In this document: positions 22,924-33,290 of the stretch, piece by piece | Layout of the letters: every line of letters starts with the position of its first letter | Position numbering within the stretch: position 1 is the stretch's first letter | Source of the DNA: Muraenolepis orangiensis | Taxonomy: Eukaryota > Chordata > Actinopteri > Gadiformes > Muraenolepididae | Direction: 5' to 3' | Assembly: GCA_027704905.1 (NCBI GenBank) | Contig: CM051007.1 | Span: 22,297,812 to 22,361,811, forward strand | DNA length: 64,000 bases | Program-made: the position numbers and the translations under genes | The notes under the pieces: model-generated | The model's database searches: none | Told to the model about the DNA's origin: nothing | Seen by the model: the letters and a program-made list of their open reading frames with translations, nothing else

Positions 22924-23046
22924 TGGTCATTTACCAAGGCATTTGGGATATTCGGTTCCCCTCTAGCTGTGGATATGACCGTAAACCAAACTTATTCCAG
23001 TGGGTTCCGCTAGCAACCCTGCTGTGGACACCTACTGGGAACATCT
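22924..23046 (+). ncRNA. H/ACA snoRNA of a second type, copy 1
   Basis: The 5' hairpin is closed by GGTCAT/ATGACC (22925-22930 with 22974-22979). H box AAACCA follows. The 3' hairpin has CCAGT/ACTGG at its base and GGGTT/AACCC above. ACA at 23041-23043 plus three bases. About 123 nt. It lies in the intron after the exon at 22759-22826. Confidence 0.72.
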
Positions 23047-23514
23047 AACTTCTATATAATATATTTACAAATCTTATTAAGTCAGGTCACTTTATTTGGT
23101 GGTATCAAATGGTATTGCTTGTCTTGATGTCCTGTTGAGCACCTTGTGAAATTTAGGAGAACTTGTTGGCAAAATGTAGGCTGGTCGCCAAGTTAAACTT
23201 TGCTTCAACTTTAAACTATTTAATGATTGCTCTCATTTCCCATCTCATAGGGATGTGTGTTTGGGGTCCTGGTTTACATGTTGATACGAACCATGCGTGC
23301 CGATATGGAATGTAATCTATTGGCTGTCCGTTGTTTGACTCTTCTGCTTGATCAACAGGTGTTGACATGGCGCTCTGTCCTCTGCGTGGAAAGAAATGGA
23401 TGCAAGTGACTGCCGTTTAGGTATTTATCCAGATTCGTATGTAGTTTCACACTGCACATATTTAAATGATTACCAGTTATATTCAAACTACATGAAGGCT
23501 CTTTATTTCTACAT

Positions 23515-23637
23515 TGGTCATTTACCAAGGCATTTAGGATATTCGGTTCCTCTCTTGCTGTGGATATGACCATAAAGCAAACCTATTCCAGTGGGTTCCG
23601 CTAGCAACCCTGCTGTGGACACCTACTGGGAACATCT
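23515..23637 (+). ncRNA. H/ACA snoRNA of a second type, copy 2
   Basis: Same length and structure as 22924-23046: GGTCAT/ATGACC closing stem, H box AAAGCA (one conservative change), CCAGT/ACTGG and GGGTT/AACCC stems, ACA at 23632-23634. The 3' hairpin is identical between copies. It lies in the intron after the exon at 23359-23420. Confidence 0.72.
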
Positions 23638-23899
23638 AATTGCTATATTATACAATGTATATATAATTGTGTGATCTACAGCTGTAATGATTAAGCTTAA
23701 TTGTGTCACTTTATTTGATGATATCACATGGTATTGCTTGTCTTGATGTCCTGTTGAGCACCTTCTCATCGTCAATGATGTATTGCATTGTTTCAGGTGC
23801 TGGTGGCCAGAGTGACGGCTGCCTGGGATGGGCTTGTGGATGGTGCCAGTGTTGCCACGCCACATTATGCATGGGTATGAGATTCTGGTATTCTGATCG

Positions 23900-24039
23900 A
23901 CATGGATCTATTTCAAAGAGGGCCAGTGACTATCCCAAGTTCTGATCCTTAACGCACTGATCCTAAAGCAATGACTCACTGGAGACTTGTTGTACATTGG
24001 CTTTATATAGCTAATTTCTAATCTCCAGGAGCAACAATC
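23900..24039 (+). ncRNA. Candidate H/ACA snoRNA in the last host intron
   Basis: The 5' hairpin is formed by GGATC/GATCC with inner GGG/CCC. H box AAAGCA is at 23965-23970. The 3' hairpin is CTC-CTGGAGA paired with TCTCCAG-GAG, with one bulge. ACA at 24034-24036 plus three bases. Single copy. Confidence 0.58.
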
Positions 24040-24231
24040 ATTTATTTCTGAAAGTGACTCTAATGTATACTCTTTTGCATTGTACATTATCATACTAAAA
24101 ATGGCACCGCTTTACTTTTGCAGGTTTCATTAATGCGTGAAGAAGCTTGGATCAAGAAATGCCAAACTGTTGGATGTCTTAAATCTACACATTTAGGTTG
24201 GAACTAAATGCAATGGCCTTCACATTTGTCT

Positions 24232-24237
24232 AATAAA
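24232..24237 (+). terminator. Polyadenylation signal of the snoRNA host gene
   Basis: AATAAA followed by a GT-rich stretch (TTTGTGTAAATGTATATTTT) in the last exon. Confidence 0.65.
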
Positions 24238-24259
24238 ACATTTGTGTAAATGTATATTT

Positions 24260-25982
24260 TCCTGTTTCTGAAACAAGTTTGTGCCTAAGAATTTATGTCC
24301 AGACGTTTTACCAAAGCACTGCCAGTGATTGCAGGCTAACGTTTGGCTTCTACATGGCTCAAAGTAAAGGTCATTGTACTAGCGTTTCCTTAACTGCGTA
24401 GCATGGTGGACTAGTTTCAATGAGGTGCACAGCAAAGACTTGGTCTAGCTGTGATTGTGTAATTACTCACCTGGGTACTTTATGTACTTCCATGGCTTGA
24501 GGTTATAATTTTTTATTCAGATAATCTGTTAATGTGTTCATTGACTATTCGAAAACTAGACTGAACTAGCTCTGCAGTTTCAATAATGTGGAAGAGTGAC
24601 TTGGAATAAACTTGAGTTTAAGTGTCCCTTACTAGATCAAGTTCTGTCAAATGCACTTGAGTGGTCTGGTGACTAGTTGTCTTGCCTAAATGTTGAATGC
24701 CCTTTTTAAATCTTATAGTATTTAGGAGTTTAAAACGGACTCCTTCACATAAGGCTTGAGTGACCACATTTGAGATGACAACTTTATGCATGTTTGTGAA
24801 TTTGAAAACGAGGTATTTTGATTCAAACTACACTAAAGACACCACCCATGGGAGTTGATGTGTATGCGCTTGCCATGTTACAATTGACCATACTTCATGG
24901 CGAGACTAGGTGCCCTGGCGATCAATGTGAAGACAGCTGGTTAGTTCTGAGTGGGTGTCGACCTCAAGGCTGGTTCTGACTGAATGGGACAATCTGACGG
25001 TAGCACTCATGGGCTACATACAATGCAATCGGAAGTCGTCAAAGATTCGACGAACTATGCCGTAGGTCTGCAGTGTGTGCCACGTTATTTTGCGGAGCAC
25101 AGTCTGCGTATAGAGCTGTCCATATAAAGCATCTGGAAGTGCTTTACTATTAGACCCAGTGGAACACAACTACACCCAGTAGTGTAACGGCATCCTTTGG
25201 GTCTCTGTTCGCTCAAACTGGGTGTGGTAGGCTACGTGTCGCTTTTCAATGATCCGCTGTATAAATCGTCTTGTTGACCTATCGGGAGACATGGCCAACT
25301 CTTGGCACACACCTTCCTCCAACGGACACCGTCGGTCTATACCGTTATGACTCGTGTTTGCTTGTCTCGCTGTGAACGAGTTCCTATACATTATGCAATG
25401 GTTGTGCTTTTTGTGAGGAGACGATGCGGGGCCTAATATCACGATAGCCTATTAGTTTCGGATGTGCTTTGCCTATCTGGAAACCGACCTCTGGAAGCCG
25501 AGCTCATCCCTCGACACACAATGTTACGCAAAGTCAGAAAACCGGATTGCGAGAACCTGTTTTTAGGCGCCGACCCAACCCCATCGCCGTGGGCGTGCTA
25601 AGCGCCGGGCATGCACACACACAACTCTTGGGTGACGTCACGAAACCCCTATCATATAGGAGTTAGGCGATTCGGTTTGCAGGACGAGATGTGCATACAC
25701 ACGAAACAATGGATAAAAAAAAGCACGGTAAACACAGGCCACGCAGCAACATAACTGCTGGCTGTAAGGAGCGTCGCGTCTGTCATGGATGTGTAGTGTG
25801 TGTGTGTGCGTGTAGTCTTGATTGCAAAACACACGTCCACTTTTTGGGGCTCATAAATATTTCCAGATGTGGAAAGTAGTGTAGTGTTGCTCGTCCTTCG
25901 GTATGTGTACATACATATACATCAAAACAAAAACCCACTTGAGCACAGCATCGGTCAGGATCATAAACTATATAATAAACGG

Positions 25983-26047
<65 letters not shown>

Positions 26048-26225
26048 CTTTGTCCCGGAGTTCTTCCTGAATGACTGATGGGATCCACGTTTTTTTCGCT
26101 GGAGGGAGTATTTAGGAATGCAGCCAGCCAGTCAGACGCGATGGTGTAACTGAAGGAGTAACATTTCGGTCGTGGAGAAAGAAGGACGGGTTAGGCTGCA
26201 CGTTAAAAACAACCGATCGCATTAA
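24260..26225. other. Intergenic stretch upstream of the S100-like gene
   Basis: No exon was recognised up to about 26.1 kb. A (TG)n tract at 25985-26047 lies just upstream of the presumed promoter. No clear TATA box was assigned. Confidence 0.4.
25985..26047. repeat. (TG)n microsatellite
   Basis: Uninterrupted TG tract of about 62 bases, about 185 bases upstream of the S100-like start codon. Confidence 0.95.
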
Positions 26226-26231
26226 AAAGAA

Positions 26232-29200
26232 ATGGCTCAGGTAGGCATTTATTTATTCTTATTATTATTAGTAGTAGTAGTAGTATAATTGTGTTAGTAG
26301 TTTTAGTGGTAGAAGTATGATTAGTAGTTGGAGTAGTAGTATGTCACAACTTGAAGTAGCCAAAGTTCAAATACTTTTAATACTCCACCCAAGTTTTGTT
26401 TCAACGCAATGCTGCAGTTGGTGAAACCATCAACGCAGCATTGTATCCCGCAACAAAAAAAACATCGACATGTACTCCTAATCGCGTTCGTACAGTACAG
26501 TAGATCGTCTTTTTTTTTTTTTTTTTGTACCATTCATTAGAGTTTTGCCCCGACAATCCAAACGAACCAGCAGCAGGAGACAATACTAGTTGTATTCATG
26601 TTATTAACATTCATGTTATTTACATGAATACTGCGTTTCACAATCTTTCCTCACGACAAAAAAAACTTCCGTGGGTAATAAAAGAGAACCACGGGTTGAC
26701 AATCTGCCTGACTTTGATACTCCACGTCCCGGACGTCCCAGAGAGACTGTCCAACAAAAAAAAAACTAAAAGCGAAGGACCCACAGTTCACAGTACTGCA
26801 TTTTATTCAGCGAACACATGCATTGCTGACGATTACTCTTCTTATAGTTGTATAGTTGTTCAGCATTTAGCGTAGACTACTATTTTAGTTCAACCCTATA
26901 CAGCTTTTATTCTCTCGACCGTGTTGCCTAGTGGAAAAAGAAAAGAAACACACCCTGAGAAGGCCTTATGTATCTCGCCTCACTGTTGGTAGGGCGGGCG
27001 ACTACACCGTCTTATAAAGCTCACGTTACAGCTCACATGCAACCAGGAATTCGCCGATACAATGAAACGATTAGTTTCAGACAGTTTAGACATCGTTAGT
27101 ATTATCTTAGTAACCCAGCGTTTTGGGTGTGTTAATGACTTGACGATATGTGTCTGCAGCTTGTACCGTCTTCACAAGCGTGATGGGGAGGGGAAGCATC
27201 TGCATGCAACTAGTTGTCACAAAAGGCCTAGTTCTAAAGTACAAAAACAATAACTGTATAATTGCACAATCGTATGTCATGGTTCTAATAAAATGCCGTG
27301 TCGGACATGTCAGTGCTAGGACTATTTTAAGTGGAATTGCCAAACTGGCGTATCACTCGACAGCAGCAGTTTAGTTTTTAACCTGTATTACAAGTAGGCC
27401 CTATTGATGCAATATAAGGAGGGTGGGGCAGAGGTTGATGGGTTTTCTTGGGAATTGCCTAGTAAGAAGCTACGGTTAAGATTTTCATTAAAATACATTA
27501 AAGGTAAAATTAAACTAAAAGCTGTTTAACATCATTTTAGGTGTTTATGCAATGGTTTAGTCCCAATGGTTAATGGTAGGATGGCCATCGACCTTACGGC
27601 TTAAAATACACAATAAAATACAGAAAAACTAGTGTGTGTGTGCGCGTGCATGTGTGTGTAGACTTTTTGTTTCACATTCCATTGTTCCAAATACCACCAG
27701 AACAAGGCGGATACAAACCATCTGTAAAATGTGTAATCTTTGTCCTTGAATGGGATTTAGTACACATTACTTGGTTTCATGCTCTATGGTAGAGATGCTT
27801 TATCCAAACACTATATTGTGAATCACTTGTATAACTGCTCATCTTTCTGCTTCTCTACCTCTCCATTAGTCATCAGGTCTTGAGAAGGCCATCTCTACAC
27901 TGGTCAGCGAGTTCCACAAAGCCGGCAGTGGAGGAGCCACTCTGAAGACTGAAGAGTTCAAAGGACTCGTCTCCACCCAGCTGCCCACCTTCGCCAAGGT
28001 AAACCTCTTCCCTTGCCTGTTCACATTGGCATGTGATGTCATAGCTGATTTTAACCAAAGCCTCTTACTGGTGAATACTACAGCAGCACATCGTCGATCA
28101 ACGGCAGCATAGTCCGATCACACTTCATAATGAGCACACGACACCTCGCAAAATATCATGGGTCAAGTCATGGGTCAATGCTTGATCTTAATTGAAGATC
28201 ATGGGGCGACTGGTGTGTGTGTGTGTGTGGTGTGTCGCGAGCGCCTGTGTGTGTGTGTGTGCGTGCGTGCGTGCATGCAACACCTTGAGGGCACCAAGGT
28301 GTGGTTGTCAGTTGTGCAACACCCTGTATTCCCATATTCCCTCCCACCATGTGCATGGGCCTAGCCCCACTGATCCAAGCGGTTGGGTGTGGTCTGGCAT
28401 CTTCTGCGATCCAAAAAATCCACCCGGCTTAAAGGGGATCTTTTCAACGTGGGTGTTATATGCAAGTTTACCTTTCCTCCATGTGGCCTGCACCCAGATA
28501 CTCCCCGCTGCTTTAGTCTGCCAAGGTTTTGTTATCTGCACTGAGCTGCGCCCCAGAGACACAGAGAGAATCGGTACTAACTGCAGGCGTTTCTTACATT
28601 AATTGCCCAATGCGGATAGATAGAGACATGGTTGAAAAGCAGTGAAGTTCCCCTTTAACGGTGCTGCCCTCACAGACTGACACTTTAATGTTTGAAAAGG
28701 TACTCTATAGTTAAGAAGCAGTACAATGGATGAATACATTCAAACACTGCCCCAGACAACGAGAGATTCCGGCAGAGAAGACTTTTACGTTTTTTAAGAA
28801 GTTACATTTTCAATATGAACCCACTCAGTGATTCGTACATTTACCTATTGTGGGTTCATCTGAAATTAATAATAATGCTGGCTTTTATATAGCGCTTTTA
28901 TCCAAAGCGCTTTACAAGTCATGTAAAGTCCTCCATTCATACACCGACGGCGGAGTCAGACATGCAAGGAGACAGTCAGCACGTCAGGAGCGGTTAGGAT
29001 TAGGGTGTCTTGCTCAAGGACACCTCGACAGCTTTTGATAGGAGGAGCCGGGGGATCGAACCAGCGACCTTTCGGTTGTGAGGCGACCGCTCTACCTCCT
29101 GAGCTATACTGCCGCCAGGATATTTTCCTCAATCTCTAATAGAGAGTTTCTATAAAATTACACCCAAATAATAGCTCTTGAATCTTACCTACAGCATCTT

Positions 29201-29509
29201 AAAGGTCCACTATTTCGGTTGGATCTTGTTTAATAGTTGACACAAGTCTTATTGGTTGGTTGGTTGTAGTGAATTGAAAGTGTCTTTAAGCCTTTATTTT
29301 AATGACCCCCCCCCCCCCCCACATCCTGTTTCAAACAGACCGTTGGCTCAGACCAGGGATGGAGCGACATCATGCAGAAGATGGGCGTGTCCGGCGGCGA
29401 AGGCATCTCCTTTGAGCGCTTCTGGGGTCTGATCCAGGGACTAGCCACCACGCAGCACGGCCTGCTCAGCATGGACAAGGTGTCCAAATGCACCTGCATT
29501 GTGCTGTGA
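26232..29509 (+). CDS. S100-like EF-hand protein with C-terminal CaaX-type motif (CIVL)
   Basis: Three coding exons: 26232-26240 (MAQ, donor gtaggc), 27870-27998 (43 codons, donor gtaaac) and 29339-29509 (56 codons plus TGA), all joined in phase 0. Product 102 residues, the usual S100 length. S100 proteins are small dimeric EF-hand proteins. The N-terminal half (LEKAISTLVSEFHKAG...LKTEEFKGLV...QLPTF) is the S100 pseudo-EF hand and linker. The second half (ISFERFWGLIQGLA) aligns with the canonical EF-hand, but its loop (GVSGGEG) lacks the Asp/Asn calcium ligands, as in S100A14-like members. The protein ends KVSKCTCIVL, a Caax box with Leu last (geranylgeranyl type), which I do not recall in any S100. 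The start has AAGAAATGG context. The member is not assignable by eye; closest wording is S100A14/A16. Confidence 0.82.
28866..29117 (-). mobile_element. tRNA-derived SINE in S100-like intron
   Basis: On the minus strand it starts GGCGGCAGTATAGCTCAGG (A box TAGCTCAGGAGGTAGAGC), then the B box GGTTCGATCC at about 29060. A tRNA-unrelated body follows, containing GTGTCCTTGAGCAAGACACC and GACTCCGCCGTCGGTGTATG, with an end in AAGCGCTTTGGATAAAAGCG. The same body occurs at 51913-52162 on the plus strand. Confidence 0.85.
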
Positions 29510-30517
29510 GAGCCCGGAGGATCCATCGGGCATGTTTATCACCTTGTCGTCTTGGCTTAGACATCTCCGTTTTGTAACCATCGAAACCGCCAGCAGGACA
29601 GGAGTTAGCAAACACAATAAGCACAGGACAGGAGAGTGTGTACAATCTGATTAGTAAATTGCACCAATTTCAGAGGTCTGCGTTTTCTGCGTTTTCCAAA
29701 AACAAACCAAAAACCTATCAAAGAAACATCCACAGGAATTGCACTCACATACAATCAATTGTATTTCACCATAGATAGTGCCCATTCCTGTGTTTGAATT
29801 GTGTTTGGTTTCTCTATAAAGTTAACTTTTTGCTTCATGACTACACCCTTCGATTTCTTTTAACATATCTGAAGTATTCATTTTTGGTTACTTTGAAGCA
29901 AATCTTTTCATAACATGTTCATTAAATGACATCCAGCAATAACCATGTTTACAGTATTCTCTTTATTTGAGCAGTAAAGACTTATTAAAGATAGAGGTAC
30001 ATTGCGAGGAACCTGACAAAATAAATATATATTTGATATTATAGAGATGATAGAGATATAACTAACCATGCATATTGGACTTTTCAAAATACTTCGCCAA
30101 AAATCAGCATACAACATGCTTTAGTGTCCCAAAAAGAAAGTATTGATTCGCCTTGTCACATGGTGTACATTCTTTTGCTCCTTCAATATGACTTTATTGT
30201 ATTTATACCACTATGTTGTCTGTGTTCTGGCAAACACCACAGGATAAGTTACACCATTTATTAAATAAACATTTGAAGAAAGTAAAGAGTTTAATGTTTA
30301 ATGATACTGATGTCTTTAAGCTTCATAGTTTAATCAAATGTGCCAATAAGCAGATACTAGTGCAAACGTTTTGTTCACCTCTTACGTCCATTGAGCATTT
30401 GAACATTTTGCATTCTCGCCCTGTGTTCAGTTTCCTGATTTGCATCTTTGCTCTTTCAGAAGTTTCATAGATGTGTCATTGATTACATCCTGCATCTGTA
30501 TTTCATTACATTTCATT

Positions 30518-30670
<153 letters not shown>

Positions 30671-31854
30671 ATTATCCCATTTATCTTTTGTCTTACAAAA
30701 CTCACTTACTAGTAAGTAACTATTTTCCTTATTTAAAATGCACTGAAGGAAAACGCAGAATACAGCACAAATTCAAAAGTAAACAACCAATAAAACGTCC
30801 CCTCCCTCTACGTTTCTCCACCATGGAGAACAGTTGCGGTCACACACCTGAGGCTGTGATTGACAGGCCGGATGTATTTCCCGAACCAATCCGGGAGGAT
30901 GCCCTGAAATGCGCCAGCGGCAGGTGCCGTCAACTTGAAACAGATATTCTCAGAGAGCATTCCACTCACTAATAGCTGACGGGTGGCTGTGGCATGTATT
31001 ACAAATGGCACTCAAAAGCACCTTTTAATATGTTTAACAGTTAACCAAGAACATAAAACCTGCCAATTACACAACCACTCAACCCCCTGTCTAGGATTTC
31101 AATGACTGTCTGTTTCCATGGTGAGGTGGCGGTCATCACTGACGGTAGTGACAGAAGTGATGACCGACCCATGTGTCGCTAAAGCGGCGGTGATGATAAC
31201 ATGTGATGAGAAACAGTGAGAGGCTGCTGTCACCGAGACCCACCAGCAGCGCCGCCAAGCAGTGACCGTAACTCCATTTCCATTTCCCAACTGTGATGCC
31301 TCCTGAAAGAGTCCTTGAACTTTGATGGATTCAGATCAGATCCTGCCATACAGCTCTCGGGGGACGACATAGCCTAATCGGGTCTGGTCATTGGTGCTGT
31401 CGAGACTAGTTCTACACTAAGTTATGTTATTATTATTTTTTGTATTCGTGAATTTCCCATAAAATGCTTGAAACACAGGGAAACGCTCTCTCGTCTCCAT
31501 TTTGTAAAAGCAGGCGTTTTTTGAACATAGCAGAGGGCTGACTCGGCGTCCTACCACCCAGTGGCAGTGTATCCGATTTCTATGAGCACATCATCCAGAA
31601 TGCTGGTGATGTGTTTGAATACGATGTCACCGGGTTCTTCTGTGAGCCAAATTGTTTTCATGTGAGTCTCATAGCAGTTCTGGGATGTAACCAGGAGCAC
31701 GCCATCTTCTCTCATTCTCCTCCCTTCAGAACCAACTCTCTCTCGGAGTTCTCCTCTTCTTCTTCTTCTTCTTTCATCGCATTTTTTGCCATAATGCCTG
31801 AGGGACAGACATTTGTGGGTGGGTCTTGGCCACTCTAAAACCGGCCAGTATAAA

Positions 31855-31990
31855 AGATTAGATTCATTTCCGAGATTAGATTCAGATGTATTGTCATTGC
31901 ACAGTACAGTACAGCGAAAATAATTTGGCATCTAACCATGAGTGCAAATGTTGCAGTAAAGTGCATGGTAATATATAATATGTAAAAACA
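31855..31990 (+). repeat. Dispersed repeat (family of 9405-9560)
   Basis: It begins TTAGATTCAGATGTATTGTCATTGCACAG-type and ends AACAGTCTACTAAAA. The inverted, diverged counterpart is in a sema4 intron. Confidence 0.6.
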
Positions 31991-33290
31991 GTCTACTAAA
32001 AAACTTGTTCTAAAAACTGGTATAAAAATAAATTATAGAGTAGGTATGATATATATGCAGAATTATGTATATAATAATAATAATAATAATAAGTGTATAT
32101 ATACACAAGGTAAGTATACAAGTATACACAGGTAGTGATCAGGGGTTTAAAGCTCAATAGTTTTTCAAGACTTTTTGTCCATCCAGCTTAGCGACGCATT
32201 TCTGTCCCAACCCAATGTGGCTTGTGTTTTTTAATACATGATAAACGCCTAGTGTCCATGATATAGGCGCTTGTAGGGGTTACATGGCAAGGCTAAAAGC
32301 CTGGTGTCCGAAGGTTTATAAGGTTGACGTTTTCATCATATTCATCAGTTATTTATTAGTATTGTATTACTGCCAATTGCAGTATTATTACAGTAATACG
32401 TAGGTATATACAATACACAACGTATTGTTGTGTATTGTGTTTTGTGTGCATTTATTCCCCCTGTTTCAACTGTTGCACCTTAATTTCCCTCGGGATAAAT
32501 CAAGTTATCTTGAATCTTGAATCTTTTGAGCATTACCGTAGCGTTCTGTAGTTCTGCAGGGTCAATACAACCCTATGCACGTTTTCCGTATACTCTTACT
32601 ACCATGTCCAACATAATGCGGTCAAATTGGGATTCATTCCGATGGTTGAATCAAATTCTCTTAAAATAACAAGCGTATTGGTTCTCACATTTCCATTTCG
32701 ACAGTAGGTGGCGATCATTGCAGTAAGGGCCCCCTGTCTAATGCCGTAGAGTAAGAAGCTCAGGGAAAGGAAGAGAAGAACAGCCATCTTCGTGAGGTCC
32801 AGAGCCTGAGCCCAAAAGGTCTTTTTTTTTTAAAATTATCATTCGGATATCCTGTTTATTAGTTTCAGTAGTATTCCGTTAATGTTTGGATGTATTCGAG
32901 TAATCTTCGCGTCAAATATCTATATATTACGTACCGTGAAAATGTGAGCGGTGTTATTAGTCATTAGCTTACCACCGTAAACCCACACTAAGATGGAAAC
33001 CACGACGTAACATGCATGTCATTAAGTATTTGTCGAACTGTTACATCTTTTTTCAAACACAATCCTAAAACTTTATTATTTCACGAATTAATAAGTTATT
33101 TCACTACAAATTAGCACAGGGCGCAAGTTACCAGTGGCCCACCAACATCCGTGTGAAAAGTAGTCTCCTTAAAAGGAGACACTGCAACCTAAATATCTCC
33201 TGGTTATGATATTATATTAATATATTATGTTTTTTGGTTGAATGTCTTTTTTTTTCCAATTCCACAAACCTAATGTACATTTCATTTCAG

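Larger units (their letters stand above)
19700..24255 (+). ncRNA. Multi-snoRNA host gene, spliced, 5'TOP-like, apparently noncoding
   Basis: Short exons with good splice sites: 19700-19740 (donor gtgagc), 20221-20266, 20436-20486, 20748-20834, 21004-21078, 21197-21271, 21425-21470, 21826-21902, 22021-22095, 22263-22307, 22759-22826, 23359-23420, 23797-23874, and a last exon from 24124 with AATAAA at 24232. Exons are 41-87 nt, differ in phase, share no long frame and resemble no protein known to me. Introns hold snoRNA-like structures. The TATA box, the 5'TOP-like start and snoRNAs in introns are the hallmarks of SNHG/GAS5-type genes, whose spliced RNA is usually decayed while introns yield snoRNAs for rRNA modification in the nucleolus. 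Exons 21004-21078/21826-21902, 21197-21271/22021-22095, 21425-21470/22263-22307 and 22759-22826/23359-23420 are paralogous pairs. The two 75-nt exons also contain AATAAA and could be alternative ends. Equivalence to a named SNHG is unknown. Confidence 0.72.

Noticed and set aside
29040..29117. A possible tRNA gene on the minus strand
   Set aside because: It has A and B boxes but no full cloverleaf, and it continues into a SINE body shared with 51913-52162.
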